From positions 4,558-68,557 of the forward strand of contig JADJUV010000018.1 in assembly GCA_016716885.1 (NCBI GenBank): 64,000 bases of DNA, written 5' to 3'. The notes under the pieces were generated by a model. The model was given only the letters and a program-made list of their open reading frames with translations, searched no databases and had not been told where the DNA came from. The translations under genes were made by a program, and so were the position numbers. Shown here in pieces: positions 38,853-47,427 of this stretch (within the stretch, counting starts at the first letter, position 1; each line of letters opens with the position of its first letter). Source of the stretch: Candidatus Trichofilum aggregatum. GTDB taxonomy: Bacteria; Chloroflexota; Anaerolineae; Promineifilales; Promineifilaceae.

Positions 38853-41800
38853 TTACCGCAACCGCCCCACCAACCCCCTTACCGCCGAGGCCAATTCCCC
38901 CGGCAGGCCATCCAGCGACGGGTTGCGGTCGCCGATGAGGATGCGTTGCAGGACACTCGCCAGGGCGCGGAGTTCTGGCGACATTGCGGATCGCTGGACA
39001 TTTGTTTGCATGGCTGGGAATAACTGCAGCCCCAAATCCTGGTCGCCACGGGCGGCCTGTTCCACGAAGGCGAAAGTTGCTCCAGGGTAAGACCCCCTCA
39101 CCTCGGCCCTCTTCCCCAGGGGCGAGGAGCATCCGGGCGAGCGGATGGAGTTGCGCCGCGTAATAATCCCTTCAAAATGCGGCGCACGATGGCCGAATTC
39201 ACATCATCCAGACCATCAAATAGTCCAACCCCCGTTCACCCGGCCAAAAAGGCGGCGAATGACGGTGATGAAGGTGCGCCAATCATCTTTGGTTGCCATG
39301 TCACCAGGACTTTGTCCAGGCCCAGGATCAGGTTGACCAGATTGGCAGACTGTTACCACCCCGGCAATGACGTTGTTCCACTGGTCAGCGATTTGGCATA
39401 ACGTTGGGGCTGTCGTATCTGCCTGGGAACTGGCTTCAAAGGCGCTACCAGGTTTCCTGCTCCTTGCGCCGCCAGGTACGGGCCTCATCGGGCTGGCCGC
39501 GTTTAGTGGCGATTCTGAGCGAGGATGCTGAAGGTAGTCCACGGCTCGGCGGAGAGGTCAAGGGTGGCTTGATGGTGGCCGCCTGCCGGGCGTACTGTTC
39601 CGCTTCGTCGAGGCGGTTTGCGCCAGCAGTAGGTTGGCGAGGTTGTTCAGATCTAGAGGCAAGTTCTTTAGGTTCCCAACTTCTTCTTTAAGTTCAATTG
39701 CCTTGCGATACCAACGCTCGGCTTCTTCTAACCGCCCAGCCCCTTTCGCCACGAGGGCCAGTTGGTTGTAGGATCGCGCCGCGTGTGCCAGATTACCAAG
39801 CTGTTCGTTAATCCCCAGGCTCTGTTTGTAACACCGCTCTGCCTCATCCCAGTCCTGGGATCCTCGGCCCCCATGCCCAACGGACGCCATAAACCGGCTT
39901 CGCTCTGGTCTTCACCCCGGCGTTGAAAGGTCGCCAGGGCTTCTCGGTAGCGTTGCCGCGCCTCGTTCAGGTTGTTTTGCCGCAGGGCCAGCGACCCCAA
40001 CTGACCGAGGGAACAGCCGCACTGCCATCATTATCTTCTTTCCGAGCGATTGTCAGAGATTTTTCATAATTCCTGTCTTGCTTCAGCGTAGTTGCCCAAA
40101 TCTGTCAAAACATCGGCCAGGTCAGCATGAAGGACTCCGTTTGCTGGCGAACATTTTGTGTCTGTTCCAGGGTTGCCGCCAGGGCCAATGCAGAGCGATA
40201 TTGTTCGGCCGCGGCCGCGGGTTGCCCCTGTGCCTCTAAACACCGACCTAATCTAGCTAATGTGGTTGTATGGTCAAATCCCGCTTCCTGTTTGCCATAC
40301 GCCGCCCCCACCTCCAGCCGCGCCCACAACCCCCGAAACACCCGCTCCGCCTCCGCCGCCCGCCCCTGCTGTAACAGCCGCTCTCCCTGTTGGCTGGCGA
40401 GGAGATATTCTCGTTTGGTAAGGGCAGAAGGAGACTGAGAGACTGAGAGATTGGGAGACTGGTCCCCGCCAGCGGCCAACGGCTCACCGCCAGCGGCTAT
40501 CTGCTCACGGCCAACGGCCCTCTCCACTTCCGCCATCATCTCATCCCGCTCCCGCCAGCGGCCAAAGTAGTTCAAAAACTTGCTGATGGAGTCGGCAAAA
40601 TCCACCGCCTCATCCAGGGCGTCGGCGGACAGGCAGAGGCGCAGGGCGCGGCGCAGGTTAGGCAGTTCGCGGGTGGCAATGGCGCGGATGGGATGGGGTT
40701 GTGCTTGTCGTTGCTGTAGAGATAGTTGGCGAGTTGGTAGTAATCTTGCCAGTAGCGATTTACGATTTCAGATTGACGATTTACGATTTCAGATTGTTGG
40801 GCACGCAGGTAGGGGGCCAGGGTGGGGTGGAAGTGGATGTAGGGCACGGTCACGCCTGGCAGCTCTTCGGCGCGAATCAGGGCGGTGGTGATGAGTTGTG
40901 GTTTGAGGGCGTGCCAGGTGGCTTCCGGGATTTCGGTTATCTGGAGCAACCTCGGTTCCCACGCGCCCCCTTCAAACACCGCCAGCCGGGTCAGCCAGCT
41001 TTGGGCCTCAACCCCCAGCCGGTCCAGGGAAAAGCGCAGGCTCACGGCCAGGGATTCGTTGCGCTCCTTCGCCTCACCCACCTGGATGGTCGGCAAAAGC
41101 TCCTTGAACCGCACCATCAACTGGGTGGGGGTGTGGTGGGCCAGGTGGGGCAGGGCCAGTTGCAGGGAGAGGGGATGGCCGCCCAGGAATTTCAGCAACT
41201 CTTCCAGCGGGTCGCGGCGCGGCGGGGGCAGGCTGTGGGCTTCCAGGATCGCCCCGGCCAGCTCCAGGGCATCACTCAAGGCCAGCCCGGTCAACTCCTT
41301 GCGCTGGCAATTCACCCCCGGCATAAAGGCGGTATGGGGAATCTCCGCGTTGCGGCTCGTCACCAGCAGGCGGGAGCCGTTGACGGCCCATCTGGCCCCG
41401 GCGTCCAGCAGGCGTTGCAGTTCCTCGGTGGGCAGGGGGGCATTACCACCGGGCAGGACACTCTCAAAGTTGTCCCACACCAGCAGGGTGGCCGTCTGGC
41501 GCAGGGTGTTGGCAATGGCTTCCACCTTGTCCCCGTCGTAAATCTGGAAATTATCCCCCACCAGGGCGTTGCCCAGTTCGTTAAGGACAAAATCCAGCCC
41601 CACCCCCGTCTCAAAAGAGACAAAAGCCGCCTGCCGGAACAGCCCGGTGCGTTGGAACCAATCGGCCGTCTGGGTCGCCAGGGCCGTCTTGCCCTGCCCA
41701 CCAAAACCATGCAGGATGAGGATATGCCGTTTGGCGAAGGCCCGCTCCAACGCCAGCAGTTCACGGGCGCGGCCGTGGAAGCCGTGCAGGGGGGCAGGCG

Positions 41801-43037
41801 GGAATTGGGCGCGTTGGTTGGGGGATGGGGCGAGGGGGGGAGTGGGGGACGCGGCGACGGGGGGATGGGGCGACACGGCGACAGGGAAGGGACGAATTTC
41901 CCGCTCTTGTTGGTAGAGGGCGGGTAGGAACCAATCTTGCAGGTGCAGGGTCTTTTCTTTGTTGCCCAGTTCTCCCACCCGGACGGTGAGGCGGCGGGTA
42001 TCGGCGAAGAGGCGGCGGCGGGCGGCATCCAGGGCGGTGGCGGCACTATGCCCGCGCGCCAGTTCCCCATAAAAATGGGTCGTAAAGCGGCGGGCCGTCT
42101 CCACCAACACACTGTAATTCATGGCCACCACCCCACCCACCCCGGACTCAATCAGCCGCGAAGCCACGCTGGCTAACGGGTTGCGTTCATCCGGCTGACC
42201 ACTCTGGCAGGCATTCAGCACCATCAGGGGGACACCGCTCTCGTTGAGCAAGGTGCCCAACCGCTCGGCATCCACCCGATCCATCTCCTGTTTCTCATCC
42301 TCAAAAAGCAAAAAACCCAGGCCGATGGTTTTGTCGAACACCCCATGCCCATCAAAATGGACGATGTGAACGCGGGGTTGGTGGGGGTCGCGCAGGCGGG
42401 CGTCCAGGGCGTTGAGGGTCGGCGGCCGCAAAAATTCCACCTCGACCTGCTCGGGAATCTCCTGGAGAGCGTCCAGCAGTGGCCCGGCGATGGAGCGGGG
42501 GTCAATAAAACCGGCCCCATCCGGGCGGCACGTCACCATGAGGATGCGTACCGGCAGTTCAAACGGCTGGATGGGGCGACTGGTAAGCCTGCATCTTGCG
42601 CCGGATGGAGATGGGTGGGTTTTGCCGAACAGATACCCTCCTTCATCGCGCAGGAGTTCCCAGGGCAGGCGCAGGATGCGTGGTTCGGTGGTGTCAATCG
42701 TCAACACGGCATCGGCCTGGCGGCTCTCGTTGAACCGGTCAAACAGGCGCATGGCGTTGGCCGATTGCTGGAACACGGCATTGAATAACGCCTGCCCCCA
42801 TTGCGGCAACTGCCCAGCGATGCCCCGCGCCCGCTCGTCGTCAATGTCGGTGGGCCAGTCGTAATATTTTTCCAGATACCAGCGAATCTGGCCCAAATCT
42901 TTGTCGCTCAGGGGGTTGGTGAAGGGGAAGGCTTCGGTTTCGTTCTCGCCAAACTTGACACTGACGGGAACAGGGGCATCAAAATCGGCTTCTTTGGGTA
43001 ATCGTTGGAAACGGAGTGTGAGTTCGTTGGTCGTCAT
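38853..43037 (-). CDS. CHAT protease - STAND NTPase - TPR protein (multiple frameshifts)
   Basis: Starts at ATG 43037 (MTTNELTLRFQRLPKE). A CHAT caspase-like domain has the His in HFDGHGVF (~residue 230) and Cys in LNACQSG (~275). A proline-rich linker leads to an NB-ARC-like NTPase with P-loop LHGFGGQGKTALA (~445) and LLVWDNFE (Walker B-like), winged-helix region FHPTLAPYLR, then TPR repeats (AAEAERVFRGLWARL, EEAERWYRKAIELKEEVGN). The first frame is open to ~40690; past it the TPR part is spread over several frames, at least five breaks in 1.8 kb, so this end is decayed or poorly sequenced. Such proteins act as regulated proteases in signalling or cell-death systems; partner and trigger are unknown here. 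Confidence 0.75.
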
Positions 43038-43059
43038 GGTTTTATTGTGGGCAAAGCTA

Positions 43060-43160
43060 AGAAAAGAATGGAACCGCGAAGACGCAGAGAGCGCAAAGGA
43101 GATACCCAGACCAAAGAAAATCTTTGAGTCCTTCGCGTCTTGGCGATGAAAATAGCTAGC
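43060..43160. repeat. Interrupted inverted repeat upstream of CHAT gene
   Basis: GAACCGCGAAGACGCAGAG faces TCCTTCGCGTCTTGGCGATG. Similar sequences flank MITE element A at 5.37-5.59 kb. Confidence 0.5.
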
Positions 43161-43269
43161 CGGCTCACAGGATGAGGGGTGAGCAATAGAGGATGTCACA
43201 AGTTGACGGCTGGGGGAATTGTACTTGAAAGTGAAGCCGGTGGTTAACCCGGTGGGGTAAAAGATAGCA

Positions 43270-43490
43270 ATTCTCAATTTGAGACCTTTCGTAGGGGCGG
43301 GACAGGTGGGCCCAACCCTGCCTCTTGTGAGCTGCTGGGAGCGAACGCGGTTAAGGTCATTCCTCCCGCCTGCCTCACCCTGCCTTGACCGCAACCGGGG
43401 CGAGGCAGGTGGGAAGCGAATCGTCCCGTTATTCCCCAATTCTGGCCCACCTGCCCCGCCCCTACGACAAATTCGCGCTAAATTGAGAAT
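43270..43490. repeat. 221-bp GC-rich nested palindrome
   Basis: Outer arms ATTCTCAATTT (43270-43280) / AAATTGAGAAT (43480-43490). Inner 22-bp arms (43291-43312 / 43444-43465, core GGGGCGGGACAGGTGGG) have one mismatch, and a further internal pair is TCCCGCCTGCCTCACC / GGGCGAGGCAGGTGGG. Related structure at 38630-38820. No coding capacity. Confidence 0.7.
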
Positions 43491-43527
43491 GGCTGGGTTT
43501 GTCTGCCCCGTGCCAGGCACTCATTGT

Positions 43528-44385
43528 TCAGGTGAGCCACTGTGGCCGATAATCCTTAACGAACTGGTGTAAGGTGATGGGGGGGCGTCCCAGCAATCGT
43601 TCCACTTCGTGGGTGGTGAAGGCGGACATGCCGCGCCGTGTTTGGGTGTAGAGATAGGCCATTACCAGGGCAAAGGGGAGAGGCGTGCCGCCGCGTACTG
43701 TTTGCCACACAAAAGCGGGGAGTGATGGGTTCCGGTAATGGATGGTGTGACCCAATGCCTGACTGAGAATGGCCGCTACTTCATCGTAATCTAACGCGGC
43801 CGCGCCCGTCAGATCATAGGCCTGGTTTTCATGCCCCGGCTGTGTCAGGGCCACGGCGGCCACCGCGGCAATATCACGCACATCAATGAAACTGGTCTTG
43901 CCGCGCCCCACCGGCACAAACAGCTCATGACGCTCCCGGATTTCCTGGCGGTGGGTGCCACTCAAGTTTTGCATAAAAAAGCTGGCCCGTAAAAACGTCC
44001 AGCTCATCGCCGAACTCCTCAGGTACTGCTCCACTTGATAGTGGGGCACCCGTTTGTTTTGCTCAATGCCAATCAGAGAGAGAAACACCACCTGCTCGAC
44101 CCCGGCTGATTGCGCGGCCGCTAAAAAAGGCCACATTATCCGTTTCACATCGGTAATGTGAGGCGGCCGCATAAGAAACAGCCGTTTAACCGACGCCAGA
44201 GCCGGGCCAAACGTTTCTTCTTGGGCAAAATCAAAGGGGACAGCTTCTACCGAATCGCCGAACCGTTGGCGGATTTTTTCCACACTCAAGTCGGCCGCCC
44301 GGATAGCCTGCCCCTCACGTTGTAGCTGTTTCACCACTTCCGCGCCTACATTCCCCAGCGCACCTGTAATCAGAATCTTGTTCAT
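43528..44385 (-). CDS. NmrA-like NAD(P)-binding reductase
   Basis: 285 aa from ATG 44385 (MNKILITGALGNVGAEVVKQL), chosen over an in-frame upstream start because AGGAG lies 11 bases before it. Rossmann GxxGxxG at residues 8-14, MRPPHITDVKRI, VVFLSLIGIE, FLRASFFMQNL, and FIDVRDIAAVAAVALTQPG with ALDYDEVAAILSQALG, typical of atypical short-chain dehydrogenases of the NmrA/QorB group. Divergent from the TetR gene, which probably controls it. Substrate unknown. Confidence 0.82.
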   Translation of the reverse strand: MNKILITGALGNVGAEVVKQLQREGQAIRAADLSVEKIRQRFGDSVEAVPFDFAQEETFGPALASVKRLFLMRPPHITDVKRIMWPFLAAAQSAGVEQVVFLSLIGIEQNKRVPHYQVEQYLRSSAMSWTFLRASFFMQNLSGTHRQEIRERHELFVPVGRGKTSFIDVRDIAAVAAVALTQPGHENQAYDLTGAAALDYDEVAAILSQALGHTIHYRNPSLPAFVWQTVRGGTPLPFALVMAYLYTQTRRGMSAFTTHEVERLLGRPPITLHQFVKDYRPQWLT

Positions 44386-44404
44386 TTTTTTGTGTCTCCT
44401 TGTC

Positions 44405-44433
44405 TTGACGTTATATAGACCGGTTGTTATAAT
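44405..44433 (+). promoter_or_regulatory. Promoter of the tetR-type gene
   Basis: TTGACG (44405-44410), 17-base spacer, TATAAT (44428-44433), 38 bases before ATG 44471. Confidence 0.75.
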
Positions 44434-44437
44434 AACA
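44425..44437. promoter_or_regulatory. Probable TetR-family operator
   Basis: TGTTATAATAACA, six-base perfect arms around one base, covers the -10 box of the tetR promoter and lies in the 85-bp gap to the divergent reductase gene. Binding would silence both directions. Confidence 0.6.
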
Positions 44438-44470
44438 CCATTCGCAGGCTTAAAAAAGAAGACGAATGTC

Positions 44471-45022
44471 ATGAGTTCAGCACGTGAGGAGATATTACAG
44501 GCGACGACAGCCCTGCTCGAAAAACAAGGGAGTCATGCCACCGGTCTCAACGAGATTATTCGTGAAAGTGGCGCCCCCAAAGGTTCGCTCTATTACTATT
44601 TTCCTGAGGGCAAGGATCAGCTAGTGAGTGAGGCGGTGTTGGCGGCCGGGCAGGGAGTGGCGGCACGTATTCGCGCCAACCTGGCGGACATCGGGCTGGC
44701 GGCGTTTATCTTGCGGATTGCCGAAAATGTGGAAAGCAGTGGTTTTGCCGCTGGCAGCCCCCTGACGGCGGTGGCTATGGAGACCGCCACCACGAATGAG
44801 CGCATCAATCTGGCCTGCCGTGAAGCGTATGGCCTGCTTGTTACCGCTTTTCAGGACTATTTGCAGACCAATGGGGTGGAGCCGGGCCGCGCCCTTGAGC
44901 AGGCCACCTTTATCACCGCGGCTATCGAGGGCGGCATCATTCTGAGCCGCACCTATCACACGGCTGATCCGTTGCGAACGGTGGCCGGGCAGCTTGGTTT
45001 GCTGAGGTTTGGCGTTTTTTAG
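44471..45022 (+). CDS. TetR/AcrR-family regulator
   Basis: 183 aa from ATG 44471 (MSSAREEILQATTALLEKQG). Helix-turn-helix ATGLNEIIRESGAPKGSLYYYFPEGKDQL is complete. The C-terminal ligand domain (SPLTAVAMETATTNERINLAC, FITAAIEGGIILSR) resembles the LmrA/YxaF subgroup. Likely a ligand-released repressor of the divergent NmrA-like reductase and itself. Confidence 0.87.
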   Translation: MSSAREEILQATTALLEKQGSHATGLNEIIRESGAPKGSLYYYFPEGKDQLVSEAVLAAGQGVAARIRANLADIGLAAFILRIAENVESSGFAAGSPLTAVAMETATTNERINLACREAYGLLVTAFQDYLQTNGVEPGRALEQATFITAAIEGGIILSRTYHTADPLRTVAGQLGLLRFGVF

Positions 45023-45087
45023 CCGGGGATTGGGAGATTGAGAGACTCAGAGACTCAGAGATTGGGAGATTTTTAGGGGTTGTGTTG

Positions 45088-45240
45088 ATTTTTGACTAAC
45101 CGTTCAGCCCAGAGACTATACTGTGCCGCTTTTAGTTACATCAACGGATTTTGAAAGGAACGGATTAAAAGCGGCCTCTGGAAAATCCGTTTATTTCTTC
45201 ATCCGTTGATGTAACCCGACTGAACGCTTACATTTTTGAC
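45088..45240. mobile_element. MITE-like element B with 9-bp target duplication
   Basis: TAACCGTTCAG (45097-45107) and CTGAACGCTTAC (45220-45231) form the ends. Flanks are identical: ATTTTTGAC at 45088-45096 and 45232-45240. The ~135-bp interior carries the CATCAACGGATT palindrome, the inverted equivalent of element A at 5.4 kb. Non-coding. Confidence 0.8.
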
Positions 45241-45274
45241 AAAGTTGAATCAATTTACTGTTTGTGGAGGTATG

Positions 45275-45904
45275 ATGAAAATCGTAGTTTTTGGTGCATC
45301 CGGGGGAACCGGAATCAAAATTGTGGAGCAGGCGCTGGCGGCTGGGCATCGGGTGACGGCTTTTGTGCGTAACCCGGGAAAAGTTAATATTCAGCACCCC
45401 AATTTGCTATTTGTGCAGGGGGATGTCATGGACAAGGTGGCTGTGGAAAACGCCGTGGCCGGGCAAGAGGCGGTTATCAGTGCGTTAGGGCCGTCGCGCC
45501 CCCCGGTTCCGCGTATGATGGAAGCGGCCGCGGAAAATATCGTGGCCGCCATGCGCAAACATGGGGTGCGTCGCTTAATCTCGACCACTGGGGCAGGTGT
45601 GCGTGACCCCCAAGACCAGCCTAAACTGATTGATCATCTCATCAAAGGGTTGCTTACCCTCATGGCGGGTGCGGTCTTGCGCGACTCGGAAGCCAATGTG
45701 AACATCATTCGGGCCACCGATCTGGACTGGACGATTGTGCGTTATCCCCGTCTGACGGATGGGGCGCACACCGGTAAATATCGGGTCGGTTATGTGGGTA
45801 AAAATTCCGGCACACAACTTTCGCGGGCCGACGGGGCGGATTTTGTGTTGAAGGAGTTAAACGAACAGAAGTATGTGCGTCAGGCTCCGGTGGTGAGTTA
45901 TTAG
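45275..45904 (+). CDS. NAD(P)-binding SDR-like protein (YwnB/BVR-B type)
   Basis: 209-210 aa; adjacent ATGs at 45272 and 45275, and GGAGG at 45266-45270 favours the second. MKIVVFGASGGTGIKIVEQAL holds the nucleotide-binding GxxGxxG; VISALGPSRPP, LISTTGAGVRDP, LDWTIVRYPRLTDG fit the NAD(P)H-binding PF13460 family. It follows the TetR gene but is separated from it by MITE B. Substrate unknown. Confidence 0.82.
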   Translation: MKIVVFGASGGTGIKIVEQALAAGHRVTAFVRNPGKVNIQHPNLLFVQGDVMDKVAVENAVAGQEAVISALGPSRPPVPRMMEAAAENIVAAMRKHGVRRLISTTGAGVRDPQDQPKLIDHLIKGLLTLMAGAVLRDSEANVNIIRATDLDWTIVRYPRLTDGAHTGKYRVGYVGKNSGTQLSRADGADFVLKELNEQKYVRQAPVVSY

Positions 45905-46053
45905 GAGGGGGAGAGGGGGCGAAAAAAGATATGGGCTGGGCTAGTAGCCTTACGCGACGGTGGCGTTTTTTGTGCTGACGTTTGGAGACTGAGAGACTAA
46001 GAGATTAAGAGATTTCCAAAGGGCGTCCGAATTTTCGCCAGAGTCGAATGACC

Positions 46054-47157
46054 TTATTGAGGAATGAGGAGTGTTTGTCCGGGGTAGATGGTGTCGCTGG
46101 TGAGGCCGTTGGCGCTGCGGAGAGCGGCCAAGGGTATTCCGTAGCGCCGGGCGATGAGAAAGAGGGTATCACCTCGGGCGACGATGTGAATGGTGGGGGT
46201 GATGGCCGCGGCCGCGGGGTTGGTTGCGCTCTGTAACCCGGCCAATGCTTCAGCCCCATCCGGGAAAATAGTCAAGGCCTGAACGAAGACAGGCTGGGCC
46301 TCACTGGTTTTCTGTTCATTGAGGAGCCGGTAGCCATAGTTGACATAAGCGGCATACAGCTTCGTCTTCATCTCGCTGTTGTCGGGCGCCAACGTCAAAA
46401 TTTGTTCCAACAGTTGAATCACCGTCGGCCAATCCTCAGCGGTCCAGGGTGTATCCAGGCTGGCGATGAGGACATCTACTTCGCTGATGGGAATCAGTTC
46501 GGGAAGGGGGGTGGGTTCGGGAAAGACAGGGGTGACAGCGGGGAAGGGGATGTTGGTCGCGGCCGCGTCGCCCAGGGCATAGGGTGAGGTGTATAACGAC
46601 AGGGTAAAGGTTAAGGTAGCCTGCGCCTCATTCTCAACCAGATTGATTTGTGTCAAGGCCACCCCAGGCCAGGTGGTCTCCTGCAATCGCCCCATGAACG
46701 ATAACAATTGTGGCACATCGCCATCCACACGTAAAGCAAAAATCCGAATATCGTAAAGCTCCGTCTTGATGACCGTTTCGGCGGGCGGTTCTTGTGCTTC
46801 CAGACCAGAAATGACGACCCCGGTCTCGCTGGCGTAGCGGTAGAGATTGTCGAGAATGGTGGCGGCTTGTGTTTCAGTGAGGAATTGGCGCGCGGCCGCG
46901 TCCAGTTGCGCTTGTGTGCCAGCCAGTTGCGCTTGCAGCGCATCATTGCTGCTCGTCTGTTGCTGTTGGGTCTGGCGAACCGTCTGTTGCATGGTCACTA
47001 ATTGGGTGGCCAAACCCTGACGCGTTGCCCATCGCGGCACAATGCTGGTGATGGTGAAAATGGCATAGGCAATCAAGATAAAAACAATGAAGACCAGGGC
47101 CACAACCGAGAGTAAGTTTTCGCGCAGAGAATCGCGTATGTCGTTTAAGGTATCCAT
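46054..47157 (-). CDS. PilO-like membrane protein with TPR and LysM domains
   Basis: 367 aa. One N-terminal transmembrane helix (LLSVVALVFIVFILIAYAIF), a coiled coil (VTMQQTVRQTQQQQTSSNDA), an alpha/beta PilO-like domain (NLYRYASETGVVISGLEA, LLSFMGRLQETTWPGVALTQI), a proline-rich linker, a TPR-like helical part (LEQILTLAPDNSEMKTKLYAAYVNYG) and a C-terminal LysM (IHIVARGDTLFLIARRYG, YPGQTLLIP) that would bind peptidoglycan or a cell-wall glycan. Last gene of the archaellum-like cluster; together with the PilN-like gene it could anchor the filament machine to the bacterial envelope. Confidence 0.7.
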   Translation of the reverse strand: MDTLNDIRDSLRENLLSVVALVFIVFILIAYAIFTITSIVPRWATRQGLATQLVTMQQTVRQTQQQQTSSNDALQAQLAGTQAQLDAAARQFLTETQAATILDNLYRYASETGVVISGLEAQEPPAETVIKTELYDIRIFALRVDGDVPQLLSFMGRLQETTWPGVALTQINLVENEAQATLTFTLSLYTSPYALGDAAATNIPFPAVTPVFPEPTPLPELIPISEVDVLIASLDTPWTAEDWPTVIQLLEQILTLAPDNSEMKTKLYAAYVNYGYRLLNEQKTSEAQPVFVQALTIFPDGAEALAGLQSATNPAAAAITPTIHIVARGDTLFLIARRYGIPLAALRSANGLTSDTIYPGQTLLIPQ

Positions 47158-47204
47158 GATTAACCGGATGAAAGGCGCATGACTAAGAGCTAACGGGCGG
47201 AACT

Positions 47205-47400
47205 GAGAATTGGAGACTAGAGACTGGAGACTGGTCTAATCTCTAGTCTCCAGTCTCCAGCAAGTTATTTAATTCGCATTCCTAACCTGGATAAACCAGA
47301 AAATTTATCCGCCGATTAACGCCGATTTTCGCTGATTAAAAAATCGGCGTTAATCCCCAAAATCTGCGGTTAAACTTCTTGCCATCTGTGCAAGAAGTTG
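47205..47400. repeat. Three adjacent hairpins
   Basis: GGAGACTAGAGACTGGAGAC / CTAGTCTCCAGTCTCCAG (47211-47260); GATTAACGCCGATTTT / AAAATCGGCGTTAATC (47315-47355); AACTTCTTGCC / GCAAGAAGTT (47373-47399). They fill the 270-bp gap between the PilN-like and PilO-like genes. Confidence 0.65.
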
Positions 47401-47427
47401 GCTTGTAAAGTGCTAAAAGTTGTTTCG

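Noticed and set aside
40701..41927. 408-codon plus-strand open frame opposite the CHAT/NTPase gene
   Set aside because: The minus strand encodes clear CHAT and P-loop motifs over the same bases; the plus frame is a low-complexity Gly/Gln/Arg shadow.
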